From NCBI GenBank assembly GCA_015075635.1, contig JABTUA010000001.1:2604001-2668000 (forward strand): a stretch of DNA of 64,000 bases. The letters run 5' to 3'. The position numbers were made by a program, and so were the translations under genes. Numbering within the stretch: position 1 is the first letter of the stretch; each line of letters begins with the position of its first letter. Below the pieces are notes generated by a model. It saw nothing but the letters and a program-made list of their open reading frames with translations, was not told where the DNA came from and made no database searches. The stretch is from Polyangiaceae bacterium (GTDB lineage Bacteria > Myxococcota_A > Polyangia > Polyangiales > Polyangiaceae). This document shows, piece after piece, positions 45,825 to 54,438 of the stretch.

Positions 45825-46898
45825 ATGCGCCGCCTCGGCCCGCTTCCCCTCTGCCTGGCCGCCCTGTCGGCGTGCGTCGGCACCGTGCCCCGCCCCGAGC
45901 CCCTCGGCGCGGAGCCACTCGCGCCGGAGGACGCCCGGCCCGGTCCCGCGCGCCCACGCGCCGTCCGCGAGCGCCCCACCCGGGCTTGCTTGCCGAAGGC
46001 GCTGGCGGAGCACGGGCGCGTGACCCAAGCGAAGCTCGGCGCGCCGGATCGGCTCACGTTCTGCATGCGCGAGGAGGGTGTGAGCGACGATACCCCCGAC
46101 GCCTGCTTCGACTGGAACCTCGAGAGTCAGGCCTTTCGAGTCGCCAACCCGCTCGAGCCGCCGCCGCCCCCGGAGGAGCCAGCCGCGGCAGCGAGCCCGC
46201 GCATCGACAAGGACGCAGTCAGTCTGTGCAGCAGCGCGGGCAAGTGCACGCCGTTCGTCTCCGCGCGGGCGCTACCCAGGACCGAGCGCTATCGCCGCGA
46301 GGCCGACGACCGCCTGTTCGCTCGCGTGTCCGAGGACGGCAAGCTCGTCGCGCTGGTACGCCAGCCGAGCGCGAGCGCTGACGACTCCACTGGCACCGTG
46401 GAGGTCTGGAGCGCCGAGCAGAGGAAGCTGCTGAAGCGCTTCAAGGTGACCTCTCCGGCGCACGGCGACCAGATCGCCGCGCTGCGCTTCCTCGGCCGGG
46501 CCCTGCTCGTGGAGCAGTGCGACGCCGGTCCAGCCTGCACCGGGCGGCTCTTCGACCCCGCCACGGGGAAACAGCGCCTGGAAATTCCGGTCAATTTCTA
46601 CGGCGCCGAGCTCTACCCGCTCGCCGCAGGGCGCTGGCTGTTCGTGGACGGATGGCTGCGCGGTGCCGCCGTCGTCGATGTGGACTCGGCGCGCTTGGTG
46701 GCCGAGCTGAAGAGCGGGGTCAGCGGTCCGGCCGAAGACGCCGGGCGAGTCGTGCGCCTGCCGAACGGGGAGCTCCTGCTGCTTTTGTCCGGCGCGGGTG
46801 CCGGCGCGGAGCTCGCCGTCGGCGGCACGCTGATCCGCCTCGACCCGAGCACGGGTGCGAGCGCCAAGCGCTTCGCCCCGCCCGGCTGCGCCGAGTGA
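45825..46898 (+). CDS. Lipoprotein with propeller-like repeats
   Basis: 357 residues, leader ending in LSACVG (lipobox). The body (about 170-350) has WD/PQQ-like strand repeats such as VEVWSAEQRKLLKRFKV, TGRLFDPATGKQRLEIPV and TLIRLDPSTGASAKRF, suggesting a beta-propeller. No binding or catalytic motif was identified. It is divergent from the lipoprotein at 45146 and 51 bases upstream of the sulfatase-like gene. Confidence 0.7.
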   Translation: MRRLGPLPLCLAALSACVGTVPRPEPLGAEPLAPEDARPGPARPRAVRERPTRACLPKALAEHGRVTQAKLGAPDRLTFCMREEGVSDDTPDACFDWNLESQAFRVANPLEPPPPPEEPAAAASPRIDKDAVSLCSSAGKCTPFVSARALPRTERYRREADDRLFARVSEDGKLVALVRQPSASADDSTGTVEVWSAEQRKLLKRFKVTSPAHGDQIAALRFLGRALLVEQCDAGPACTGRLFDPATGKQRLEIPVNFYGAELYPLAAGRWLFVDGWLRGAAVVDVDSARLVAELKSGVSGPAEDAGRVVRLPNGELLLLLSGAGAGAELAVGGTLIRLDPSTGASAKRFAPPGCAE

Positions 46899-46949
46899 GT
46901 CGATGTCGGGAAGTTGCCCACTCTCCCGGGCCATCGATAGGACCGGGGC

Positions 46950-48332
46950 ATGGAGCTCGACCGCTCACTCCTGCTCACCTTGCCCCTGTTGATGTTCGGC
47001 TGCGGAAACGAGCCGCCGGCTCCCGCACCGGCACCAGCCGAGCCACCGAAGGCCGCCGCGCCTCCGGCCGACAAAGCGACACCGAAGCCCGAGAAGCCGG
47101 CGCTCGCAGCGAAGAAGAGCGCGCGCAAGAAGGAGCCGCTCAACGTGCTGCTCCTGACCATCGACGCGCTGCGCGCGGACATGCCGTGGAGCGGCTACGC
47201 GCGCGACATCGCGCCGAACCTGACCCGCTTCGCGAGAGAGAACGTGGTGTTCGACAACCATCGCTCCGTGACGAGCTTCACCGCGCAGAGCGTGCCGGCC
47301 ATGCTCTCCGGCCGCTACGCCTCGACGCTGTACCGCAGCGGCTACTTCTTCGCTGGTTATCAGGACTCGAACGAGCTCTTCCCCGAAGCCCTCCAGCAGA
47401 AGGGCATCCGCACCATGGCCGTCCACTCGCACTTGTACTTCAACCGAGGCAAAGGCCTGAACCAGGGCTTCGACCTCTGGGAGATGGTGCCCGGGCTCAC
47501 TTTCAACGAGCGCAGCGACGACCACGTCACCAGCCCCAAGACCAATGAGCTGATGCAGAAACAGCTCTCCGATCCGGAGAACGTGAAGGGTCAGTTCTTC
47601 GCCTGGACTCACTACACCGACCCGCACCACCAGTGGATCAAGCACAAGGAGTCCCCGGACTTCGGCAACCGGGAGCGCGATCTCTACGACAACGAGGTGC
47701 ACTACACCGACCAGCACGTCGGCAAGCTCCTCGACTGGGCCGCCGAGCAGCCCTGGTGGGACAAGACCGCGGTCATCATCAGCGCCGACCACGGCGAGGC
47801 CTTCGGCGAGCACGGCATGATGCAGCACGCCCACGAGCTCTACGAAGAGCTGGTGCGGGTCCCGCTCCTGATCCGAGTCCCGGGCGTCGAGGCGCAGCGC
47901 ATCTCCACGCCGCACACTCACTTGGACCTCGGACCGACCATCATGGAGCTGATGGGCCAGGAGGCGCTCTCGGGCTTCATGGGCGAGAGCCTGGTGCCGA
48001 TGCTGGAGGGCAAGCCCGGCAAGGTGAAGCCCGTCGTGCTCGAGCTCACCGCCGACAACGTCCAGCCCGCGCGCCGGGCCGTGGTGAGCGGCGACTGGAA
48101 GCTGATCCGCTTCGGCGACAAAACCGGGCCCGAGAAGCTCTTCCACCTGAAGACCGATCCGGGCGAGCAGAAGGATCTGGCCAAGACCGAGCCCGAGAAG
48201 CTCTCGGAGCTGCGGGCGCTGCTCGACTCCCAGTTCGCGAAGCTGCCGCGCATCCAGCCCCACGGCGGGATGAAGCTCAAAGGCGGCGGCGTGGCCGACG
48301 GCCCCATGCGCCCCGAGCTCGCTGCTCGCTGA
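46950..48332 (+). CDS. Sulfatase-superfamily lipoprotein
   Basis: 460 residues with a leader ending in MFGCGN (lipobox), a Pro/Ala/Lys-rich linker (to about residue 62), then an alkaline phosphatase/sulfatase-fold domain starting VLLLTIDALRADM (metal Asp). It has ISADHGEAFGEHG and SAD-type metal motifs. The active-site element reads QSVPAMLSG: Ser is in the formylglycine position but the Arg of the CxPxR sulfatase motif is Met. It may be a Ser-type sulfatase, a phosphodiesterase or a phosphoethanolamine-type transferase. Anchoring is likely in the outer membrane. Confidence 0.82.
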   Translation: MELDRSLLLTLPLLMFGCGNEPPAPAPAPAEPPKAAAPPADKATPKPEKPALAAKKSARKKEPLNVLLLTIDALRADMPWSGYARDIAPNLTRFARENVVFDNHRSVTSFTAQSVPAMLSGRYASTLYRSGYFFAGYQDSNELFPEALQQKGIRTMAVHSHLYFNRGKGLNQGFDLWEMVPGLTFNERSDDHVTSPKTNELMQKQLSDPENVKGQFFAWTHYTDPHHQWIKHKESPDFGNRERDLYDNEVHYTDQHVGKLLDWAAEQPWWDKTAVIISADHGEAFGEHGMMQHAHELYEELVRVPLLIRVPGVEAQRISTPHTHLDLGPTIMELMGQEALSGFMGESLVPMLEGKPGKVKPVVLELTADNVQPARRAVVSGDWKLIRFGDKTGPEKLFHLKTDPGEQKDLAKTEPEKLSELRALLDSQFAKLPRIQPHGGMKLKGGGVADGPMRPELAAR

Positions 48333-48358
48333 GACGAAAACGCGCTAGGCTGGTCATC

Positions 48359-49408
48359 ATGCGCGCTTCCCTGGGGTGGCTCCCACTCGCGCTCGCGCTC
48401 GGCTGCACGGTCGATGAGGTGGATCTCTCGGGCAAGCGCTGCCCCTGCGCGGCGGGGTGGACCTGCGACCCGAGCACCGAACGCTGTGTGATCGGTAAGC
48501 CCACGGGCACGGGAGGCAGCGGCGGCGGCTCCGGCACGAGCGTCTGCCAGGACGTGGTCGAAAACGAGACGCTCAGCCTCGTCTGTCCCAGCGGCATGGT
48601 GATCACCGGCATCGACTTCTCCAGCTACGGCGACGATCCGGGGAGCTGCGCCAGCCCCAAGCAGGGCCCCTGCCACGCGACCACGTCCGCAGCGGTGGTC
48701 GAGTGCTACTGCCTCGGCAAGCCGAGCTGCACAGTAGCCGCCAGCAACGGAAACTTCGGCGACCCTTGCACCAAGGTGGAGAAGCGCTTGTTGGTGGTCG
48801 CAACCTGCGGTCCTGCGCCGGACTCGGGCGCTGGCGGCAGCGCGGGCAGCTGCGCGGTCGGCACCGGCGGCAGCGGCGGCTCCACCGGCGGCGCCGGCGG
48901 CACCACCAGCGGCGGCGGCACCACCAGCGGCGGCGGCACCACCAGCGGCGGCGGCACCACCAGCGGCGGTGGCACCACCAGCGGCGGCGGCACCACCAGC
49001 GGCGGCGGCACCACCAGCGGCGGTGGCACCACCAGTGGCGGTGGCACCACCAGCGGCGGCAGCGGCGGAACGGGCGGTGCGACGGCCGGCAGCGTGGCGT
49101 GTGGCAACACGCCCTGCTCGCTCTCCAGCGCGTTCTGCTGCGCTGGCACGCTCACCGGGTGCGTCTCGAACGGCTCGGGTTGCGCGGGTGCGGACATTCG
49201 CTGCGACGGACCCGAGGACTGCAGCGGCAACCAGATCTGCTGCGCGGACTTCATCGGCAGCGACCTCGATGGCACGGCTTGCCGCCATCAAGCTCAGTGC
49301 AAATCGAACGAAATCGTGTGCGGAGCCTCCCCCGGAGTGTGTGCGACGGGGCTCACTTGCCAGCCGATCCCGGGCTACTCAGCCTACAAGGTCTGCACGT
49401 CGGGTTAG
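48359..49408 (+). CDS. Lipoprotein with SUEL (galactose/rhamnose-binding lectin) domain and GTTSGG repeats
   Basis: 349 residues. The leader ends in LALGC (Cys16). A short Cys module (to 44) precedes a SUEL lectin domain (about 63-150): ETLSLVCPSG, IDFSSYGDDPGSC, VECYCLGKPSC and NFGDPC in the order seen in animal rhamnose-binding lectins. Then nine GTTSGG repeats form a linker and a C-terminal Cys-rich module (ACGNTPCSLSSAFCCAG...). It is expected to bind sugar at the surface. The stop overlaps that of imuB on the other strand (TTAG). Confidence 0.8.
   Translation: MRASLGWLPLALALGCTVDEVDLSGKRCPCAAGWTCDPSTERCVIGKPTGTGGSGGGSGTSVCQDVVENETLSLVCPSGMVITGIDFSSYGDDPGSCASPKQGPCHATTSAAVVECYCLGKPSCTVAASNGNFGDPCTKVEKRLLVVATCGPAPDSGAGGSAGSCAVGTGGSGGSTGGAGGTTSGGGTTSGGGTTSGGGTTSGGGTTSGGGTTSGGGTTSGGGTTSGGGTTSGGSGGTGGATAGSVACGNTPCSLSSAFCCAGTLTGCVSNGSGCAGADIRCDGPEDCSGNQICCADFIGSDLDGTACRHQAQCKSNEIVCGASPGVCATGLTCQPIPGYSAYKVCTSG
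48898..49062. repeat. Nine 18-bp tandem repeats in the SUEL lipoprotein
   Basis: The block caccaccagc recurs every 18 bases from 48901 to 49045, encoding GTTSGG. Third-base differences (ggc/ggt) are few. It is an in-frame minisatellite that can vary linker length. Confidence 0.9.
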
Positions 49409-51075
49409 TCCGCCACCGCCTGCATGAAGCGCTTGCCGCTCTGGCGGTCCACGTAGATCAGCGCGTCGAGCCCGCCCTCGGTGCCGGTGAGCCACAGCCG
49501 CAGGTAGTCCCGCGCGACGGGCGCGGACGTCCACCACTCCACCGCCTCGAGCCGCTCCACGAAGCCGATGCGTTCGATGGTGTAGAGGCGATGGTCGATG
49601 CAGAGCGTCGCCCCTACCCGTAGCGCGACCTCGAGCGGCACGGGCTGGGGCAGGAGCCGAGTCGGTGCGCCGAGCCTCGAGCCGGCGAGCGAGCGCAGCC
49701 TGCGAACGGGCAGCGGCTCGCGCCGGGGCTTCTTCGGGCGCAGCGCTCCAGGCTCGGGGAGCGCGGGGACGAGCTCGGCCTGCTTCTCCGGCCGGTGCGA
49801 GTCGGCGAGCGCCAGAACCCCCACCCGCTCTCGACCGATGTCGGCGGCGAGCTCCGCCAGGACCACCGGCAGCGACTCGAGCCCCTTTTGACCGGTGACT
49901 CCCCCGGACACCCGTGACAGCTCGAGCTGACGCCCGAGCGCGCGGATGATGGCCGGCACCTCGAGGCGGAGCCCCACGCTGGGCGCCTCGAGCCGGGTGC
50001 GCTCGAGCCGCGAGACGATCACCCGGCTCATCTCTTCGGCTCGCCAGAGCGGCGAGGCGAGATCGAACACCAGCGCCTTCTCTTCGGGGACCCCTTGGTG
50101 GCGCGCGATGGCTCGATCGTGGGACACGACGAGGACCAGCTTCTGCGCGGCCTCGCCGCGCCCGGCGAGACGCGCCGAGACGCGCGCGACGAGCCCGCGC
50201 AGCACGAACAAAAGCGGCTGGATGCCCGAGGCCGGCTCGTCCCACTCGCTCTGCTCCACGAGCAAGCTCGGCGGTTTCCAGGCGACGAGCGGCGTGGCAT
50301 CTCTGCCGTCCGCCAGATCCAGCGCGCGATCCGCGTGCTCTCCCAGGCGCGTCGCGGAAGCCGCGCGCGGGAGCTTCGCCAGCTCCCCCAGCGTGAGCAC
50401 GCCGAGACGGGCGAGCCAGGCCGCGTGCTCCCCAGCGATCGGCAGCGCGGTGACGGGCAGCGCGGCCATGGTGTGACGCGTGCGCTCGGCAGGCACCACG
50501 CTCACGCCTCGCTCGCTGTGCGCCGACGGGTTCCCCCAGCGCGCCAGCGCCTGGCTGAGCCGCGGTCCGCCCGCGACGGCCACCCGCGCCACGTGACCCA
50601 GTGCCCGCACCCGGCTCAGGAGCTCCGTGGCCAGCGCTTGCTCGTCACCGAAGAGATGCGCTGCTCCCGTCACGTCGACCCACACCGTGTCCGGCGCTTC
50701 CAGGGACACCGTGGCTCCGAACGCGAGGGCGGCCTCCGCCACGCGACCGAGGGCCGCATCCAGCTCTGCCCGGGGGAGCTCCACGATCCGGAGCTGCGAC
50801 AAGAGCACGCAGGCCTCGGCGATGCTCTGACCTGGGCGCACGCCGAAACGCCGCGCTGACCCGCTGACCGCATCGAGCAGCGCGGTAGCCGGAACCGGCT
50901 CCGCGTCACCTCCTCCCCTCGCTTGGTCCACCAGCACCACGGCGAACGGTGACAGCTCCTGGCGCGATGCCGGCGCGTGCACGGCCCGCGCAACCACCAG
51001 CGACTCGGCAGCCAGCTCGGTCACCAGATCGGGCAGCACCACCGCGGCAATTCTGCTTTCGCGCGCTTCGCTCAT
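49405..51075 (-). CDS. imuB: ImuB, Y-family polymerase-like mutasome protein
   Basis: 556 residues. The Y-family fold is visible (AVVLPDLVTELAAE at the start, SLEAPDTVWVDVTGAAHLFGDE near 130, ALARWGNPSAH, LGELAKLP) but the acidic catalytic triad is not complete, as is usual for ImuB. ImuB bridges ImuA, DnaE2 and the sliding clamp in SOS mutagenesis. The C-terminal RLLPQPVPLEV block is characteristic. It overlaps the end of imuA by 4 bases (ATGA), so they are coupled. dnaE2 is separated from this pair by four genes. Confidence 0.92.
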   Translation of the reverse strand: MSEARESRIAAVVLPDLVTELAAESLVVARAVHAPASRQELSPFAVVLVDQARGGGDAEPVPATALLDAVSGSARRFGVRPGQSIAEACVLLSQLRIVELPRAELDAALGRVAEAALAFGATVSLEAPDTVWVDVTGAAHLFGDEQALATELLSRVRALGHVARVAVAGGPRLSQALARWGNPSAHSERGVSVVPAERTRHTMAALPVTALPIAGEHAAWLARLGVLTLGELAKLPRAASATRLGEHADRALDLADGRDATPLVAWKPPSLLVEQSEWDEPASGIQPLLFVLRGLVARVSARLAGRGEAAQKLVLVVSHDRAIARHQGVPEEKALVFDLASPLWRAEEMSRVIVSRLERTRLEAPSVGLRLEVPAIIRALGRQLELSRVSGGVTGQKGLESLPVVLAELAADIGRERVGVLALADSHRPEKQAELVPALPEPGALRPKKPRREPLPVRRLRSLAGSRLGAPTRLLPQPVPLEVALRVGATLCIDHRLYTIERIGFVERLEAVEWWTSAPVARDYLRLWLTGTEGGLDALIYVDRQSGKRFMQAVAD

Positions 51076-51770
51076 GAGCACTTCCTGAGGCCCCAGGCGA
51101 TCTTGCGCGGAGAAGAGACTCTGCCGTGCTTGTCCTTGGCCACGCGCACCCCGAGCTCGTGCTCGCTCGGACGCGACAGCTCGATGCGCTGCGCGACCGG
51201 CAGCGGTAGCGGTCGCGAAGCCCTGCTGTCCGTGACGAGCAGCACGCAGGCCGACGTCCCTTCGACGGCCATGGCCAAGCGCCGCACGACGCGCGGCCAG
51301 GTGCCGAGAGAGACATCCACGGGGTGGCCAGGAGCTCCCATGGTGTCGATGACCACGAGCGCGAACGCTCGCGACTCCACCAGGCGCAGGCTCACGCGGC
51401 TGAGCGCCTCGAGCGGCGGGCGCACCACGAGCAAGCGCCCGAGCTCGACCCCTGCTTCGGCGACCCCGGGCCCGTGGAGCGAGCTCGACGCATCGACGAA
51501 GGCACACCAGGGGGTGTCCCCCCCGCGCTCGCGCCCCTCCGCCTGGGCGGCGCGGCAGGCCGCGAGCGCGATGCGGGTGGCGCCGGCGGCCGCTCCCTTC
51601 ACGCACAGCTCCACCACCGAGCCCCGACCGAGCCCCCCATCCGGCAGGAGCTCGTCGAGCCCCAACAGCCCTAGCGAAAGCCCGCTCTGCGGCAGCTCGC
51701 GAGGTGCCAGCGCACCCCCGCGCAGGAGCGCCGCAGGCAGCCGGTCGAGGACGTGTTGCGGCAAGGCCAT
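51072..51770 (-). CDS. imuA: ImuA, RecA-like mutasome protein
   Basis: 232 residues of RecA-fold sequence: a Gly-rich start (GGLGRGSVVELC replaces a canonical Walker A), ALAACRAAQAEG, FVDASSSLHGPG and LVVIDTMGAPGHP (Walker B-like), ending KIAWGLRKC. ImuA is thought to bind RecA and ImuB. ATG 51770 is chosen because the SOS operator covers the alternative ATG at 51788. It is the first gene of imuA-imuB. Confidence 0.88.
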   Translation of the reverse strand: MALPQHVLDRLPAALLRGGALAPRELPQSGLSLGLLGLDELLPDGGLGRGSVVELCVKGAAAGATRIALAACRAAQAEGRERGGDTPWCAFVDASSSLHGPGVAEAGVELGRLLVVRPPLEALSRVSLRLVESRAFALVVIDTMGAPGHPVDVSLGTWPRVVRRLAMAVEGTSACVLLVTDSRASRPLPLPVAQRIELSRPSEHELGVRVAKDKHGRVSSPRKIAWGLRKCS

Positions 51771-51779
51771 GGCAGGTGT

Positions 51780-51796
51780 ACTGAACATACACTCAG
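51780..51796 (-). promoter_or_regulatory. LexA-type SOS operator of imuA-imuB
   Basis: On the imuA strand the site is CTGAGTGTATGTTCAGT. It keeps the CTGA-n8-TCAG dyad and the GTTCAG half of the dnaE2 site (12 of 16 shared bases) but fits the recalled consensus less well. It lies 9 bases upstream of the ATG. Confidence 0.6.
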
Positions 51797-51875
51797 CACT
51801 CGGAAGTGCAACCCAGCCCGGTCAAGAAATGTCCGTGCTTCACCTGGCGCGGCGGGGGACTATCCTCGCGCCCCG

Positions 51876-52457
51876 ATGACCCGGACGGCACCGCTCCTCG
51901 CCCTCGCCGCGCTCGGCTGCTTCGGCTGCGGCGCACGGACCCTCGAGCCGACCGCGTCGCCGCCGCCCACGGGTGGCCCGGTGGCAGAGGCTGAGGAGGG
52001 CGACGGCCCGAAGGGCGGCGTGTGGTCCGAGTGTTACTCGGCTTTTTCGCCCACGGGCTCGCCAAAGGAAGACCTCGCGCGGCTGACCCGCAGCTGCGGC
52101 CCTACCGGCGGCATGCAGGCCGTCACCCGCGTGCAGACCGCGGAGCAGAGCGAGAAGGATCCCGCGGACCGCTACACGTTCTACGTGCCGGCCTCCGGCG
52201 CCTGCTACCGCGTGTATGCCGTCGGCGATCGCAACGTGCTCGATCTGGACGTACTCCTGCGCGGTCCCGATGGCGAGGACGTGACCGGCGACATGAGCCA
52301 CGACGCTTTCCCGGTCACACCGCCGGCTGGCCCGATCTGCTTCGACGTGCCCGGCCTCTACATGCTGGAGGTCAGCGTGTTCCGCGGCTCCGGACGCTAC
52401 GCGCTCCAGGTCTGGGGAAACGCCGCGGGCCTGGGCAAGGGCGGCGCCAAGCCCTGA
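51876..52457 (+). CDS. Lipoprotein of unknown function
   Basis: 193 residues. The leader ends in CFGCG (lipobox). The mature region has two Cys near residues 52 and 73 and a C-terminal beta-rich domain (GLYMLEVSVFRGSGRYALQVWG) resembling a jelly-roll/pre-peptidase type domain. No motif is recognised. It is upstream of larE on the same strand with a 39-base gap and divergent from imuA. Confidence 0.7.
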   Translation: MTRTAPLLALAALGCFGCGARTLEPTASPPPTGGPVAEAEEGDGPKGGVWSECYSAFSPTGSPKEDLARLTRSCGPTGGMQAVTRVQTAEQSEKDPADRYTFYVPASGACYRVYAVGDRNVLDLDVLLRGPDGEDVTGDMSHDAFPVTPPAGPICFDVPGLYMLEVSVFRGSGRYALQVWGNAAGLGKGGAKP

Positions 52458-52496
52458 GCTGGCAGATCCCGGTCCGGGTGTTATGTACCAGCGGAA

Positions 52497-53333
52497 ATGA
52501 GCGTCGAAACCGCTGCCCAGAAGCTCGAGCAGCTGCGAGCCGGCCTGCGCGAGCTCGGCTCGGTGCTGGTCTGCTACTCCGGCGGTCTCGACAGCGCGTT
52601 CGTGCTGGCCGTCGCCCACTCCGAGCTCGGCGAGCGCGCCGTCGGCATGACGGCCGTGAGCCCCAGCCTGCCCGCGAGCGAGAAGCTCGACGCCGAGCGC
52701 ATCGCCAGGCAGATCGGCGCCGCGCATCGCTTCGTGGACTCGAACGAGATCGCGCGCCCCGGCTACGTCGCCAACGAGCCCGACCGCTGCTTCCACTGCA
52801 AGAGCGAGCTGTACGAGATCGCGGAGCAGAAGCGCGCTGAGTGGGGCCTCGCTCACGTCGTCAACGGCACCAATCTCGACGACCTCGGCGACTATAGGCC
52901 CGGGCTCGAGGCCGCGAAGAACGCCGCAGTGAAGAGCCCGCTGGTGGACGCCGGATTGACCAAGAGCGAGGTGCGACAGGCCGCGCAGCTCATCGGCATG
53001 GACGTGTGGGACAAGCCCGCGTCGGCCTGCTTGTCGAGCCGCATCCCCTACGGCACCAGCGTCACGGCCGAGCGCCTGCAGCAGATCGGCGGGCTCGAGG
53101 CCGCGCTCAAGGCGCTGGGGTTCCGCCAGCTGCGCGTGCGCTGGCACGACAAGATCGCCCGCATCGAGATCGAGCTCTCGGAGCTCGAGGGCTTGTTCCG
53201 CCCCGGTGTTCGCGAGGAGGTCGTCCGCCTCGGCAAGGCCCACGGCTTCAGCTACGTGACCATCGACCTCGCGGGCTACCGTCAAGGCTCGCACAACGAG
53301 GTCCTGGTCGGCCGCTCACTCCGCCTGGTGTGA
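52497..53333 (+). CDS. larE: ATP-dependent sacrificial sulfur transferase LarE
   Basis: 278 residues, PP-loop enzyme SGGLDS (residues 28-33). In the known family LarE adenylates and thiolates the nickel-pincer cofactor precursor, giving up a Cys sulfur; here Cys178 sits in PASACLSSRIPYG at the equivalent position, so the Cys-type mechanism is expected. CFHCK at 98-102 adds a further Cys pair. LarB and LarC are not in the window, so the pathway is incomplete locally. Confidence 0.93.
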   Translation: MSVETAAQKLEQLRAGLRELGSVLVCYSGGLDSAFVLAVAHSELGERAVGMTAVSPSLPASEKLDAERIARQIGAAHRFVDSNEIARPGYVANEPDRCFHCKSELYEIAEQKRAEWGLAHVVNGTNLDDLGDYRPGLEAAKNAAVKSPLVDAGLTKSEVRQAAQLIGMDVWDKPASACLSSRIPYGTSVTAERLQQIGGLEAALKALGFRQLRVRWHDKIARIEIELSELEGLFRPGVREEVVRLGKAHGFSYVTIDLAGYRQGSHNEVLVGRSLRLV

Positions 53334-53377
53334 GCGAGGAGGCTCGCCCAGAGCGCCCCCGTGGTATCGTCCCGAGC

Positions 53378-54313
53378 GTGTCGGCCCGGTTCGGTCGCTT
53401 GGCGATGAGCGCGTGCTTCGCGGCGGTGGCCGTGTCGAGCGGCGCGCGGGCCCAAGGCGGCGGCGAGACCGAGGTCGCGGCGCAGTTCTTCGAAGCCGGG
53501 GCCGCGGCGGCCAAGAAGGGCGAGTTCCGGGTGTGCGCGGAGGCCTTCACGGAAGCCCACAAGCGCGCGCCCCACGGGGCCACGCTCTACAACGCCGCGT
53601 TGTGCTGGGAGGGCGCCAAGGACCGCGCCCGCGCCGCCAACGACTTCGCCCAGGCGCTGAAGCTCGGCAGCCTGTCCGACGCGCAGGCCAAGCAGGCCAA
53701 GCAGAAGCTCGCGGAGCTTCGAGCAGCGCTGGGCAAGCTCGAGGTCCGCGAGCCGAAGGGCACCCGAGCCAGCGTCGGTCCCATCCAGCAGACTCCCATC
53801 CCCTTCGAGACCTTCGTCGAGCCCGGCGAGCACGAGGTGCGGCTCGAGGGACCGGATGGCGAGCTGGTCACCCGCACGGTCAGCGTCGAGGCGGGACAGC
53901 AAAAGCGGGTGTTGCTCGAGCTCGGCGAGGACGAGCCCGACGACGCGCCCGCGAAGCCCACCCCGTCCGAGCCGACGACGAGCGACTCGAGCGGCGACAT
54001 CCAGCGCACCTTCGGCTGGGTGCTGATCGGCGCCTCGGCGGCTGCTGCCGGCATCGGCGTCGGCTACTACGTGAGCGCCCTAGGCGCGAAGCAGAAGTTC
54101 GACGACTCGGACCACACCGACGTCGGCGATCGCGAGGACGCCATCGACCGCTACGCCATCGCGCGGGCGCTGTGGATCGGCGCCGCGGTCGGCGGCGCCG
54201 CCGGCGTCACCCTGGTGATGATCGCACCCAAGAAGAAGCCCTCGCCAGAGCCGGCTGGCGCGCTCCGGCTGCGCCTGCACCCGCTCGGCGCGAGCGCCTC
54301 CTACACGTTCTGA
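53378..54313 (+). CDS. Exported TPR/PEGA-like membrane protein
   Basis: 311 residues. A signal peptide (GTG start, then ARFGRLAMSACFAAVAVSSGARAQ) precedes a TPR-like helical stretch (CAEAFTEAHKRAPHGATLYNAAL), a PEGA-like beta domain (about 120-190; FVEPGEHEVRLEG), a Pro/Thr linker and two transmembrane helices (near 217 and 262). It shares this order with the gene at 16643. ATG at 53405 is an alternative start, but it would shorten the signal peptide. Function unknown; likely surface sensing or scaffolding. Confidence 0.78.
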   Translation: MSARFGRLAMSACFAAVAVSSGARAQGGGETEVAAQFFEAGAAAAKKGEFRVCAEAFTEAHKRAPHGATLYNAALCWEGAKDRARAANDFAQALKLGSLSDAQAKQAKQKLAELRAALGKLEVREPKGTRASVGPIQQTPIPFETFVEPGEHEVRLEGPDGELVTRTVSVEAGQQKRVLLELGEDEPDDAPAKPTPSEPTTSDSSGDIQRTFGWVLIGASAAAAGIGVGYYVSALGAKQKFDDSDHTDVGDREDAIDRYAIARALWIGAAVGGAAGVTLVMIAPKKKPSPEPAGALRLRLHPLGASASYTF

Positions 54314-54438
54314 CCTCTATTTCTTGGCAGCCCTGGCGATCTTGACCAGCTGCCCGAGGAGCCGGTCCAGCCGACTAGGCTTGCCTTCTTCCTTGCGTGC
54401 CCGCTGCGACCGGGGAAGATCGGAGCCTGGAGGACGCG

